Below are positions 23,054-34,526 of a stretch of DNA of 64,000 bases, piece after piece. Position 1 is the stretch's first letter, and each line of letters starts with the position of its first letter. Below the pieces are notes generated by a model. It was not told the DNA's origin and did no database searches. It saw nothing but the letters and a program-made list of their open reading frames with translations. This DNA is from Beverwykella pulmonaria (taxonomy: Eukaryota > Ascomycota > Dothideomycetes > Pleosporales > Melanommataceae), in NCBI GenBank assembly GCA_001599595.1, contig BCHH01000006.1:88846-152845 (forward strand), in the 5' to 3' direction. Both the position numbers and the translations under genes were made by a program.

Positions 23054-25076
23054 ATGGATCTCGGCGATGAAGGGAGCTCTCCGTGGGGAGGTACGCATGT
23101 CTCCTTTACTGCCACATGGCCTCCCACAGCTGACACGTGGCCCAGATGTGCCCTCGCGATCGAGCCCGTCGCAAACGGTGCCCAGCATAGTCAAAGACGA
23201 GAGCCATGAATCCGGTATGCCCGACTTGCTGCGACAAAGGACCTCTCTAATATAGATTCAGAATCGCTGTCCTCATCCAAAGCATCCGCCAGCACCGCCC
23301 CGAATGTCTCTGCCGCGCCGCGATCTCCAGCAGGACGGGGGCCGCGAAGACGGCAATTTGGGGCCCAACCAACACGTCTGGAAGCTGTGGATGATCCTCT
23401 AGGGCCTCTAGGAGCAGCCACACCTCCCTCAGGGCCAGAGGCTCCTCCGGCGCCCCCGCAAAAGGAGCCCGTAGCGTCGCGGAGTTCTCGCCCGACCGCG
23501 GCCGCCTCCGACTCGTCTCTCCGGGGCATGATGGATTCGGTGAACCTCGATGATGACGAAGATGATGCGCATGCAAATGCTGGACCTAGGGTGCCTCCGC
23601 CGGTGCAGCCCCCGAGTAACGCTGCGTCTCAGCGACAGACGCAACCAAGCGTGAGCGTGGAGCAGGCAGCAAAGCCAAGCTTCCACATCTACGTCGGCGA
23701 CCCGCACAAGGTCGGAGACTTGACGAGCTCGCACACCGAGTACTCGGTCATGACAAAGGTAAGCTACATCGCGCCTTGGTTGGGAGAACTTGGGCTAAAG
23801 GACATGTCCGCATTCAGACTACCTCAAAAGGCTACCGCAATCCCGAGTTCACCGTCTCTCGCCGCTACCGCGACTTCCTATGGCTATACAATCAGCTGCA
23901 CAGCAACAATCCCGGAGTCATCATTCCTCCCCCACCGGAGAAGCAGGCTGTTGGTCGTTTCGACACGGATTTTGTCGAATCGAGGCGTGCTGCACTGGAG
24001 CGCATGCTGAACAAGACGGCCGCGCATCCGATTCTGCAACATGATAGCGACCTCAAGCTTTTTCTCGAGAGCGACGCCTTCAATGTCGATATCAAGAACA
24101 AGGAGCGCAAAGATCCTGGCCTTGGCGAGAGCAAGGGCATGTTTGGCTCCATGCTGTCTGGTGGGGGAGGGAAGTTCATCGAGCATGATGATGTAAGAAT
24201 TTCGTCCAGATATCAGCCCCTCGAATCTAATATGTGCAGTGGTTCCACGAACGACGAGTCTACCTCGACGCCCTCGAGACTCAGCTCAAGGCTCTACTCA
24301 AAGCAACCGACACGGTTGTCGCACAGCGAAAAGGTCTTTCAGAAGCGTGTGGTGACTTTTCTGCATCGCTACATTCACTATCCACAGTAGAGCTGTCTCC
24401 CTCTCTCTCTGGTCCACTCGATAGTTTGTCCGACATTCAAATCCGCATCCGTGAGCTTTACGATCGCCAAGCTCAGCAAGATGTTCTGACCATGGGCATT
24501 GTCATTGACGAATATATTCGTTTAATTGGGTCTGTAAAGACTTCCTTCCTGCAGCGACAAAAGGCCTATCACTCGTGGCATGCGGCGGAATCAGAACTTC
24601 AAAAACGCAAGACGACGCAAGACAAGCTACTCAGGCAGGGCAGATCCCAGCAAGATCGGCTTAACCAACTTAGCGCTGACGTGGCAGATGCCGAGAGGAG
24701 GGTACATCAAGCGCGCTTACTGTTCGAGGATATGGGTCGTCTGATGAGAGGAGAGTTGGAGCGTTTCGAGAGGGAGAAGGTGGAAGACTTCAAGTCGGGG
24801 ATTGAGACGTTCTTGGAGAGTGCTGTTGAGGCACAGAAGGAGGCAAGTCACATGTTATCCTTCCCAAGCAGGATGAATGCTAACTTCGGCTAGCTTATTG
24901 AGATATGGGAAACCTTCCTTATGCAGCTCGACACTGAAGAAGGCGAGACGTTTGTTCCTCCAGCAGGCGTTGTTGCTTCACCTGTTGAACCTTCGAATGG
25001 TGGACATCTTCCAGAGAGTCAGGGTTCAGAAAGTACAGACCCAAGAGCCGCCGCGGAGGCTAAGCAGGAGGCGTAA
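23054..25076 (+). CDS. VPS5: Sorting nexin Vps5, retromer subunit
   Basis: Six exons: 23054-23090, 23146-23214, 23256-23758, 23818-24192, 24240-24842 and 24894-25076; total 589 residues. The start MDLGDEGSSPWGD is the usual Vps5 N-terminus. An acidic low-complexity linker is followed by a PX domain (around residues 180-300) with YRNPEFTVSRRYRDFLWLY and the phosphoinositide-binding RR-x-R-x-F. A C-terminal BAR domain (around 330-540) includes ERRVYLDALETQ and IEIWETFLMQLD. It binds PI3P on endosomes and, with Vps17, forms the membrane-bending part of retromer for endosome-to-Golgi recycling. Intron 5 has a GC donor (GCAAGT at 24843). A GT three bases further on would break the frame, so GC-AG splicing is required. 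Confidence 0.92.
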
Positions 25077-25780
25077 TTAACACCCGAACCCTACTCTGCC
25101 ATCTTAATCAATACAATTTTCCGCTGATAATGCTTGTGATATAGGAGGTGGAGAGAGAGCCTGTTGCAGGTTGTGGGTCAGGGACTTGGCTTGACAGAGG
25201 AGGAAACTCGTGTTGAACTGGTGTGAGATATCCAGAAACGCCTAAGAAGGCTTTGGTTATGACGTGATCGTATAAGACAAGACCATCATTGGAAGCCGCA
25301 ATCGGCTCTGTACTCGTACGGTGACTGTCCATAGCTGGGTTCGGCACTACCATCCTTAAATGCAGTCGTTGCAACAATGCACTTGTTGCATCATTTTATT
25401 ATTTTGTTTTCCTTTCAGCCACATGAAGTTGTGGGGGGTTCGTACTAGCTAGAGCTGGAGTGGCTTGAACTATGTTCCGGAACAGGTCTAGCTTCGCTTT
25501 ACGACGATGTCACCACTTGAGCTCCCCACGTGCCCTTTCGCATGGAACTTTATGAAATTAACCAACCCATTTTTTTCTTCCCCATCTTCTTTAGTGTTCT
25601 ATGCTACTCAGATGTTGAGTGATCAATTGCATACTGATTTTCCCTGTTCACTTTTCGCGAGGTTCGAATTCTCTTTATTTTCTCTCCCTAATAGGCTTTA
25701 AATCGCAGTACATCCGATCAATTTATTCCAATTCAACAGATCACCAGCTAAAATCAAAGAGATCGTCGAAATCGCTAAAA
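25077..25780. other. Intergenic DNA
   Basis: 3' flank of VPS5 and old promoter region of the photolyase relic. No gene is supported. Confidence 0.55.
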
Positions 25781-27010
25781 ATGTCCAAACGAACAGCCTA
25801 CGAACGCTCCGAGCTCGGTCACCCAACCACCAAACGCGCAAAAGAAGTCGGCGCCGAAGCCCCATACTCGACGCTCCTGTCAGCTCTCGAATCCCAGAAC
25901 TCAAATGGAAATGTTTGGAAAGTAACACACCGGTTTCGGCCTAGAGACTTGCGCATCCACGATAATACCGTGCTGCACCACGCCTCCACCCCTCCCAAGA
26001 CTCAAAATCCCCGCTGAGATGCATATACTAGCACTGACCTGCTGAGGAGAGCTAGCATAGCACGAGTCCTGCACGCACAGATTCCATGTCGGAAGCGCTA
26101 AAGTTATGCGGGATGGATGGAAGGAGTTAGATATCCCGATTGTGTTTGTATGCGCGGAGCAGAGGGGGATATTGTTTCGTCAGTTGTCGAGTTCCTAAAG
26201 GAAAATATGAGTTATATATTCGCGAACTTTGAATATGAAGTCGATGAGTTGTGAAGAGATACGAAGTTGTCGAACCGGGGACTATGACTATGGGAGGAGG
26301 AAAGCCAATGCAGGTGTTCACGCCTTACCACTGCGCCTGGCTAACCCGGGGAGATCCTAGAGCTCTTCGACACTTCTCCCGCACTAGCAAAGAAGAAATT
26401 AAAACATTTCTTCGACTCCCCTGTGCTTAAACCCGGAAAAGACAAAGAATTCTCAAAAAGAAGAAGACAGAAAGCGTATCCGGTCCCGCTAGCCTGCCAA
26501 CCTCACTGTAGCTGTCAAGCGGCTCTACGAATTCGCCCACTCGAAAATTGAAGATTACACTGCTACCCGCAGTAACCCCGCAAAGGACAGTACATCCTGC
26601 CTTAGCGCGTACTTCTCCTCGGGACAACTCTCCGTGCGCGAAGCGCCTTCAAAGCTCTGTGAGCACAACGACAAAAACTCAGCCGACTTCAGCGAAAGGG
26701 TGCTGTACCGGGTGAATGCAGTTGGGTGCGGGACATCGTATTCTGGGAGTGGTATCGCTAGACTACTCTTACTCCATCGCATACCAGCATGAGACTCCCC
26801 ACAAATCTAAAGGTCGACTTCGTACAATGGGAAGACAATGAAGAAGGGTGGAAGAAACGGATCAAGGGCACCACCGGTAAACCCTTCGTCAACACAGGAA
26901 TGCGGCAGTTGAATGCGGAGTGTACCTGCATAATCGGCAGCAAATGAATGTGAGCAGTTATTTGTATTGCAATTTGCTGCTGGACTTCAGGAGGGGTGGT
27001 GGAGAGCTTC
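25781..27010 (+). pseudogene. CPD photolyase (class I), heavily decayed
   Basis: Collinear fragments of a fungal deoxyribodipyrimidine photolyase run along the plus strand in changing frames. They are: the N-terminus MSKRTAYERSE with FRPRDLRIHDN (about 25927-25965); an alpha/beta-domain piece with KELDIPIVFVCAEQRGDIV (around 26126); NFEYEVDEL followed by a stop (around 26225); YFSSGQLSVREA (around 26600-26650); and the FAD-domain piece MNVSSYLYCNLLLDFRRG (26944-26997). Several stops stand where Trp is expected, and there are at least three frame changes. The C-terminal end is missing. The normal enzyme uses FAD and blue light to repair UV-induced pyrimidine dimers. The order of the pieces leaves little doubt about ancestry, and none that it is dead. 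Confidence 0.88.
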
Positions 27011-27749
27011 AGAAGTGATGTGAAGGATGCGGAGCCTTGAAGAGATTGTGCTTTAACGGACTTCTGGACCTAGGATATGTGTGTACGTGAACGCGGGACG
27101 GGATACGAGAACAGTATCCCTACTTTGGAAGGTAGGTATTACTGAAGGAGGCTGTATATCAAAGATTCTAGAAGATTTTCTACATGGTTTAACGTCTCGA
27201 AGATGGGAATTGTACAGGTAGACCACGTGTGATACCCCACTCAAAACCTCAACTTATGAGCTACTATTTCTAGCGCGCATGAAGGTACTTGAGCCAATAT
27301 GATTACCCGCATCATACATCATCACCCATCCTCAACCTTGCGGCAACCCCGATCGTAGGTACTTCTGCCAAGCAAACATGCGGGGGGCCAATGCAGCCTC
27401 ATGTATGCACACTCAAGGCCGACCAATCATAGTTCCGCGTGTACTCACGTTTCGCCAAGCTAACCGCTTTTTCTCGCGAACGTGTGCCTTTCCAGGCCCG
27501 GAAAGGCAGCTCGATCGTCGTGTCTGATGACAGAAGCCCAGAGCGCGGGAAACGATCCATACCGGGTCGCTGGTGCTGGGCTCGACAAGCAGTAACAGCG
27601 CTGGGATGTGGCACGAGGGGGGCAGAGCATGCTCTCACCAATTACACAACGCTAAACCGCTGGTAAAAGGCGGACCCTAGCTCTGAGCCAAGAGTTTAAC
27701 TTGGCCTGGGAGTTGGTTGCTGGGAAGCATATGCAGGTCCCTGGGAGCT
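27011..27749. other. Intergenic DNA, promoter of the alkaline phosphatase
   Basis: No gene seen. One CACGTG palindrome occurs at 27224-27229, about 610 bp upstream of the phosphatase start. This is the core of the site bound by Pho4/NUC-1 factors in phosphate regulation, but a single E-box is weak evidence. Confidence 0.4.
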
Positions 27750-27756
27750 TATAAAA
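27750..27756 (+). promoter_or_regulatory. TATA box of the alkaline phosphatase gene
   Basis: TATAAAA, 90 bp upstream of the ATG at 27840. The distance and perfect match suggest a strongly regulated TATA promoter. Confidence 0.55.
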
Positions 27757-27839
27757 GGTTCGCGCGTCAGCACTTTGAACGTTTCTTTGTCGCGTTGTCG
27801 GGATTCTTCCGTCTCATCTTTCCCCTCACGGTATCCGAT

Positions 27840-30031
27840 ATGAAACTGTCAAGCTCAATTGGTCTCTCGGCAGCTCTGCTGTTGAGCGCCGCGTCTGCAC
27901 AGACATTTCAGAGGCTCGGGACGTGTCCTACGCTTGGTATGAACCCTCATCCAGTTCGAGTCGAATTAAATCGCTAATGAAGCTTTAGGATGCGTGTTTC
28001 CGCCAGACCAGTAAGCCAATTGCCCAGCTTACAGCTTTCAAGGAGCTTGGAATCTGACTTGTGTATCATAGAGCCGACTTCCTTGCGGGCCAATACTTTG
28101 ACATTCGACTCGAAGTCCACGCACCCGTTAATGGGTCCGAGGCCAATGGTCTCCTGCCCGACGAGAAGTTTACTTTTTCGATTGCGAAGAAGGGCGCAAA
28201 GGGAGTAGAAGCTGCAAAGTACTTTGATGTCGCTGAGCCGAAGCTTGAGAGGTGGAACTTCACCTGGTTTGAAGGTTAGTCGTGCTATATCTAAGAACGG
28301 GTGAGTAAATGCTGATTGAAGAGTGTAGACTTGTTTGCGAAAGACGCAAAGAAACCCTCGCTGGTGAACGTTACGGCGAAGGCTTACCGGAGGGTGGCTC
28401 TATATGAGGCTGGAGGTAACATGGCCACACCCTAAATGATGGATAGACGCTCACGTTTTCTAGAATACACTGCGACCTTAACTTACAACAATGGAAACAC
28501 TACCAAGGCAAACTGGCTCGTGCGCGACTTGGAGACGGTCCGCAAGACGAAGAACGTCGTGCTGTTCATCGGTGACGGCATGACCACCAACATGATCACT
28601 GCCGCACGTCTCATTGGGCATAAGACCATCAATGGCAAATATCAGTCCAAGATGCAAATGGACAAGTTTCCCGTGCTAGGCCACCAAATGACCCACTCGA
28701 TCGACTCATTCATTACGGATTCTGCCAACTCGGCTACCGCCCTGTACACCGGACACAAGAGCACCGTGAACTGCCTCGGCGTCTATGCCGACTCCAGCAA
28801 GGACCCCTTCGATGACCCGAAAGTTGAGACTATTGCTGAACTGTTTCACCGTCTGACTGGCGGTTCTGTTGGTATTGTCTCGACTGCATTCATTGCCGAC
28901 GCGACCCCCGCTGCGCTGACTGCTCACACCCGTGATCGAGGCCAATATGGCGCCGTCATCGACTCGTTCCTTTACGGCATAACCAACTACACCTGGACCA
29001 ACTGGACGGGACCCGATGTTCTTTTCGGCGGCGGTGCTGAGCAATTCTACTCCCCAGCTCTCGGCGGCAAGACCTACCAGAACAAAGATTGGTACGCCGA
29101 ATTCCAAAAGCAGGGCTACAAGGTCCACTGGAACAAGACCTCCCTGGCCACAGCCAAGGATACTGACAAGGCCCTCGGTATCTTCACTGTGTCCAACATG
29201 GCAAAGTGGCTCGACCGCAACGTGTACAAGGCCAACCTCAACCAGTCTCTGTCCCCATCGGGGGACAACAGCTCAGCCCTCGACCAGCCCGGTCTCAAGG
29301 AAATGACCCTCAAAGCAATCGACATCCTGCACAAGCGATCTGGAGACAAAGGTTTCTTTCTCATGTCAGAAGCCGCGTCCATCGACAAAATGATGCACGT
29401 GCTGGACTACGATCGAGCGCTCGGCGAACTCCTCGAGCTCGACGACACCATCAAAGCCACCATCGCGAAGCTCAAGGACCTGAACGTGCTGAAAGACACG
29501 CTCGTTCTCGTCACCGCCGACCACGGCCACGGCTTCGATGTCATGGGATCGGTTGATACTACCTATCTCGCGGCGCAGAACGTCGACCGCAAGAAGCGCG
29601 ACGCCATCGGCACGTACCAGAACTCAGGACTCAGCCAGTACATCAATACCGGTAATCTGACATACACCGACTCGAACTTCCCGTCTAACTGGTCGCCGCG
29701 GTATACGCTCTTCCAAGGCTTGATGGCAGACCCTGATCGGCGGGAGAACTGGAGCGTGCACAAAGATGGGCCGCGTGTGCCTGCTGTTGCCAGCGACAGC
29801 ACTAAGACCGACTACATTGTTAATCCCAAGGATGGCGCTGGCGGGATCAAGTTGGATGGTACCCTACCGGTTGGAGATGACCAGGGTGTGCATTCGTTGA
29901 CTGATGTGCCTGTGTTTGCCATGGGACCCTGTCAGGAGCTGTTTGGGGGAGTTTATAATAGTATTGATATTTTCTTTGGGATGGCGGAGTGCTTGGGATT
30001 GGCGAGGGGAAAGAAGGGGAATTACTTGTGA
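27840..30031 (+). CDS. Secreted alkaline phosphatase
   Basis: Five exons: 27840-27936, 27989-28010, 28072-28274, 28329-28415 and 28464-30031; 658 residues. The signal peptide is MKLSSSIGLSAALLLSAASAQ. Catalytic-domain motifs are clear: FIGDGM (metal-binding Asp), TDSANSATALYTGHKS (the D-S-A nucleophile loop, with Ser), ADATPAALTAHT, FLMSEAASIDKMMH and TADHGHGFD (metal-binding Asp and His), then VHSLTDVPVFAMGP. Many N-x-S/T sites fit an extracellular glycoprotein. It removes phosphate from monoesters outside the cell, with two Zn and one Mg. Exon 2 is only 22 bp, so automatic prediction could miss it. Confidence 0.92.
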
Positions 30032-31365
30032 GGATGAAACGAATTTTTGATGATGATAGAAAGGTATATAAGTGAAGTGTCAATGTTTAATGATAGTTTA
30101 TCCGAAATTGTGCGTTTGACATTTGAATTTGGGCTTTGAAGTCAGTGTAGTAGGGACTGCTCTTGTTCGGATCGACTGTCGGCGGCATGTACGCTCATTA
30201 TAACGTAGTGGTCTAAGTAGAAATCCTGAATATGTGATAAGAAGATTGTCCATGATGAGAGCAAGCTTCTGTGGCGTTTGAATCTTACTCTATTCATACG
30301 CCTGCAACTGCAACCTCCCCCCCTTGCAGGGATTTTTTCGATATCGAGGGTAGCGTTTTCGGGTAAGGATCGTAGTTGTCTGATTTTCCATCTGTCGCTC
30401 GATCCTCACGTCTTGAAAAATTTCTGATGTCTCTTTTTCTACAACGACTTGCTGCTCTTTTTTGAAGGACCTCCATGTGCCGGGACAGTATCAAGAGCCA
30501 GGATCAATCCATGGATGTCACCTCTTAAAAACGTAAGTGCATACTTGTATTATCTGGCCTATTCATAGGAAGAAATAATTCTCTAAGCATGGAAAATTGG
30601 CGAGAAGGTTGGATGGTGGTCCCCCCATTTTCGTTTACTTACATCTCAACAGCATCCCATAAGCTACAGAGGCTCGACCGCGCGCTCATAGGATTTGTCC
30701 TATGCTTTTGGCCTGTCGATTTGATCGGGACCATAACAGATAAGCTCCCTTCGAAGGAGTTTTTTTCCCCTTAGCATCGCCAAGACAACGTCTAAGGACT
30801 TCGTGGCTCACTATCCTTGATCCGACCACAACCGCTCGTTGAGGTAGTTCTATGTGTTGCTTTCTTTCGGCAATGGCTCTTTGTGCCTCTTCGAGGACAC
30901 TGCGCAGCTTTTCTATCTCCTCGATTAGGTCACAGAGTTCTCGACCACTGCCCAAGATATTCTGGAGCTGATCTGCCGTCCGAATTCTGACATTGCGACA
31001 GCAATAGAGCTTAAGAGTATTGAAAGGGGGTCTATATTGATGAGAATATGTTTTGATATTAAATCCCATGCGCAGCAAGTCAGTCGTACTTCGACAAATA
31101 CATCACCACAAGGATAGTCAGGCTGAGTTCTATTCGGCTCTCAGAAATTCAGTACGTCAGATCACACCATTATTGATCGCCACCAAAGCTCGGGACTGAA
31201 TTCTGCTGAGGATTGTAACGGTAACGCACTTCATGGTATGAGCAATTAGACCTCCCAAAGGCGAACAAAGTCATGTGCAAAAGAACAGTGTCTGGGTCGC
31301 TACTTTGAACTTGCTCGATTCTAACTATTTCTTCTGCATGACAATAATCTTTTCTAAACTATTAA
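30032..31365. other. Intergenic DNA with a possible STAND N-terminal scrap
   Basis: No intact gene. A minus-strand frame at 30686-31078 carries a coiled-coil-like stretch (IEEIEKLRSVLEEAQRAIAE) that resembles the N-terminal helical domain of fungal STAND/ankyrin proteins. It has no proper partner exons. I treat it as a probable scrap. Confidence 0.35.
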
Positions 31366-32221
31366 TTATAATATTCGCTCTGGCAATTCCACTGGTCTTT
31401 GGACGTTTAGTCCGCTTGCCAACTCCGCGGGCGGGACTGGTTCACCTTTTCCACAATTATTTCCTACCATTTGGTACGTGTACGACTCGCCCGTATACTG
31501 CGCCTTAGGTTCCTGTGGAAACAAATTGCTTTCTTGAAGACCAGTATGTGTCTCTTCCCGGGATGCGATCTTGCGAGACTTCCGACGGTAGCGTTGGGTA
31601 CAGATGAAAAGTGATAGAGCGATAACGCCGACAGTGGGAATGCTAACACCGATGCCAATTTTTGCCGCTTCGGAGAGACCGTGCTTTGGAGGGCTTGAGG
31701 AGGCCGTGGCTGAGGAGATTGCTAATGAATGTTTAATTCCGTGGTCAGAAAAGGGTTGAATGATATCGCTTACACCCTACAGTATTAGTGGTAATAGTGG
31801 TCGCTCGCAAACTAGAGGTCGCTCCTTCTGAGGTAGCATGGGGAAGCAAACTAGAACCCGCATTACTTGTTGCAATAGGTCTAGATTCAATGACGGTCGA
31901 AGTGACAAGGGTGACAATGGTCGCTGTTTGAAATGGTGTAGATGATTTCAAGGTCGACATCGCGGTATCCCCTCCCGAATTCAGCGCACATACGCCGCGG
32001 ACGCAAACCCATCCATGATCGCAATCGTTATCATTAACGCATGGATCTCCGAGACAATGGCCTTCCCATGTACAAGTTGGAATTCCGGCTTGTGCTACCC
32101 GTTTTCGGATTTCGAGAGTATTTTCATCCTCGGTTGTGGGTGTAGGCTTGAACGCTCCTGCGTTGGTGAGGTTGATGATGTAATGTAGAACGAATGCGAT
32201 GCTAATAATTTGTTTCTGCAT
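31366..32221 (-). CDS. Single-pass membrane protein with Cys-rich ectodomain
   Basis: Two exons, 32221-31774 and 31721-31366, around a 52-bp intron; 267 residues. The order is: signal peptide (residues 1-22), a Cys-rich module with eight cysteines in about 34 residues (CTWEGHCLGDPC, DNDCDHGWVCVRGVC), a Ser/Thr-rich stalk, one membrane span (GIGVSIPTVGVIALSLFIC) with a basic stop-transfer (RYRRKSRK), and a 75-residue cytoplasmic tail. This is the layout of fungal wall-sensor-like proteins, but the Cys module is not WSC. The role is unknown; surface sensing or a structural role is possible. Splicing is supported by frame continuity from the stalk into the span. Confidence 0.75.
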
Positions 32222-32664
32222 GTGGCAAGATTTTCTAGAATCAAGTGTTCTTTCTTGTTTTCATGTGTCGGTGGAGAAAGCTCTATTAGCAAGCAGGGGA
32301 TGTCGTTAAGATCTTAACATGCTAGGACTTGGTAAGGTGATCAAATAAACACTGCCGACTCTGAGCTGAGCTGATAACGACCAAAAAGGAAGCTGAGATT
32401 GGCGTCCAACAAGCACTCGAATATCCCCTAAGCTTCCCACAACCGTGGACTAATAAGCAAAGCTATAGGGAGCAGCCGGGCTATTCAAATATATTGTTCC
32501 ATGATGCAGAGGAAAATCAGGACATGATGCAGTGGAGTATCAGGAGATTATACTCATCACTGCTGGTCACACGATCACGTTGCGCTACTTTTGTTGTCAA
32601 ATCGGAAGGTGCAGTGGCGCTTCAGCCTCGCGCCATTCAGCCAACTACTAATGACATCCATCCT
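32222..32664. other. Intergenic DNA
   Basis: Promoter side of the Cys-rich membrane protein and 3' flank of the aquaglyceroporin relic. Nothing else is seen. Confidence 0.5.
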
Positions 32665-33440
32665 CTACACTACTGCAACTGTCTCCCCTTGCCCATCCAA
32701 CCGATGCCTCGCCCTCTTCTTACTAATCCCGACCTCCCTTGTCTCCAAATCTCTTCTCGCCTTCTCCTCTACCTTCCCAAACCACACCGTCTGAAACCAT
32801 CTCGCCTCATTCTCCTCTCTACTCTTCTTCTTCACCCCCGAATAATAATAGCGGCCCACACTTCGGCCCACCACTCTTGCTTCCACATGTCACAGCCGTA
32901 ACTCATGACGTTGGGGAGGAAGCGCGTCGCGAGAAATTCGGCGGGATTAATTTTTAGACCTTTGTTGTGGTAGAGACAGTAGGCCATAGCGAATCCAGCG
33001 AGTTCAATTGGGAAGGCGCGCATGCCGGTGCTGGGAGAGGCGGTGGAATTTCCGCCCTTAGCTGGGACGGCGCCACCCATGAAAGAAGCAGAGGTGAAGT
33101 CCATGAGGAATGCAGTAGTGAGAGTAGCGAATAGAGCCGGTAGGGTAAAGAACGCGGTACCGCTTCCTTTCGATGTCGACGTGAGTTCTAGGTAGAAGTT
33201 GCGTATAGCATCTTTGTAAACGCCGAAGGAGATTTAGACAGCGCCTATAGCACCGACGATTTGGGCACAAATATAAATAAGGCATTTGCGAGCAGGAAAG
33301 CGGCGGAAGACAAAAAGGAATAGAGACCGCTGGGTTGCCAGAATCAAGTAGTCAGAGCGGAAAGAAGTTAACGAAGCGACGGCTGAGAGACTTACAGTGA
33401 GCACTGGAGATCCCACTAACGATGTAATGGCCACTAAACT
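32665..33440 (-). pseudogene. Aquaporin/aquaglyceroporin (MIP family), decayed and truncated
   Basis: Minus-strand fragments keep the MIP order. VSGISSAH is followed by an intron donor (GTAAGT at 33395-33390), then the first NPA box in N-P-A-V-S at 33336-33328 in an adjoining frame. Next come FRRFPARK, AQIVGAIGAV, a TAA at 33234-33236, and GVYKDAIRNFYLE in the same frame. Then FFTLPALFAT, the second NPA box (K-I-N-P-A at 32948-32940) and MWKQEWWAEVWA follow, with a stop at 32832. A further frame holds a charged tail (VEEKARRDLETRE). The acceptor before the first NPA is lost and the N-terminal spans are missing. The intact protein would conduct water or glycerol across a membrane. Confidence 0.75.
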
Positions 33441-33480
33441 CTCTTTATTCTATACTTTAGTTGTAAAGGTTAGAATGCTT

Positions 33481-33750
33481 GCATTCCTACCGAGGGAGAA
33501 GCTAGTGTACACGCCTTTGTCAGGTTTGATCGTGTTCGCGCATGAGTGGTGGCTGTACTCTGTTATCGACCAGGGGAGGGCGGTGGATATTGTTGAGTCT
33601 CCTATCAGTACTAGTTGCACAAGAACTGTAGCTAGTTGTTATCAATTGCTGGCTGTCATTCGGCACTTGCTGGGTGTGTGGACACTGGAGGTTTTTCTTC
33701 CCTTATTTGAGGGAGAAGGGTTTGGGTCTTGGTGGGAGGAAGAGGAGTGA
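33481..33750 (+). pseudogene. PD-(D/E)XK nuclease-like protein, C-terminal fragment
   Basis: The plus-strand frame ending at 33750 reads PLSGLIVFAHEWWLYSVID, then STSCTRTVASCYQLLAVIRHLLGVW and a short tail. This matches the end of the fungal PD-(D/E)XK nuclease-like domain proteins (PDDEXK_12 type), where a core strand is followed by a glycine/threonine turn and a long C-terminal helix. It begins next to the aquaporin relic and has no N-terminal half on the same strand. The matching N-terminal half of such a protein lies 40 bp away on the other strand. Confidence 0.5.
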
Positions 33751-33791
33751 ATTACATGATGCAATATATTCATGCATGGTAAGCTAATGTA

Positions 33792-34526
33792 TTAATTCTG
33801 AAGGCAAAACGGTATAACGTACTTCACGTAGCTAGACGGACTGATGGTTTTGAGATTGCTAACATAGGGTTCCAGTCTTGTCACAACGCGTGACATTGTG
33901 ATGAGGGGGACATCAAGGGTAATGGCATAATCCACCATCTTCTTAAGAGCTTCGCCATATCTGTTGTCTGGTACAAGATCCTTGATGACGTGTGCGGTGG
34001 TGACATTGTGATGTCGAAAACCAGATAAGCGCTGTACAGCCCGCTTGAGCATCTGCTCGTGCACGCGCTCGTTCCACTCATGCCCATGAATGTCGTGGGT
34101 CTTGCGAACGATGTCTCGTTGCATATCTCATGGAGAGCCTCGATCTCCTACCAAAGTGCTTTACGTGTCATGGAAGAATCAAGTGCCGCAAAGCGAGATG
34201 TCATCTCACAGGGAGAAAAAGTGGTTTGCTAAGTCGATGTCATGGTTACGAAGGATAGCGATTTCGCTATCACGAGACCGATATTTCCTCAGATCAGGCT
34301 TAATCATGGTGGAGGATGGAAAGTCGCACGATTGGATCTTTGGTTGCGGTTCTTCAATTGTCAGCACAGAGGCCTTGGAGACGGTTCGTTTGATTTTGCA
34401 TCCTTGAAATTCCTTCAGTTCTGATATTGGCGCTAGATTCTCCGATGTAATTGAATTACGTTGAGCTACTCGATCGCCTTGTATTAGACGTATTGCACTA
34501 CGGTTCGGTTCCTCAGGCGCCTCCAA
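33792..34526 (-). pseudogene. PD-(D/E)XK nuclease-like protein, N-terminal part with four stops
   Basis: One minus-strand frame runs from 34526 to 33792 with no frameshift but with TGA, TGA, TAA and TGA between 34208 and 34125. Before the stops is the low-complexity lead typical of these proteins. After them is HGHEWNERVHEQMLKRAV, then VTTAHVIKDLVPDNRYGEALKKMVDY, which matches the W-N-x-x-V-H and I-x-x-x-L-V-P...K-M-V-D-Y/F signatures of the fungal PDDEXK_12 family. Three TGAs would be CGA (Arg) and the TAA would be CAA before C-to-T change. These proteins are of unknown role and expand in some genomes. Confidence 0.55.

Noticed and set aside
30686..31078. 130-codon minus-strand frame with coiled-coil character
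   Set aside because: Looks like the N-terminus of a STAND protein but has no continuation; too short for a gene call.
33481..33640. Minus-strand reading of this stretch as the missing aquaporin N-terminus
   Set aside because: Two stops interrupt it, and the plus strand gives a far better match to the nuclease-like C-terminal core.
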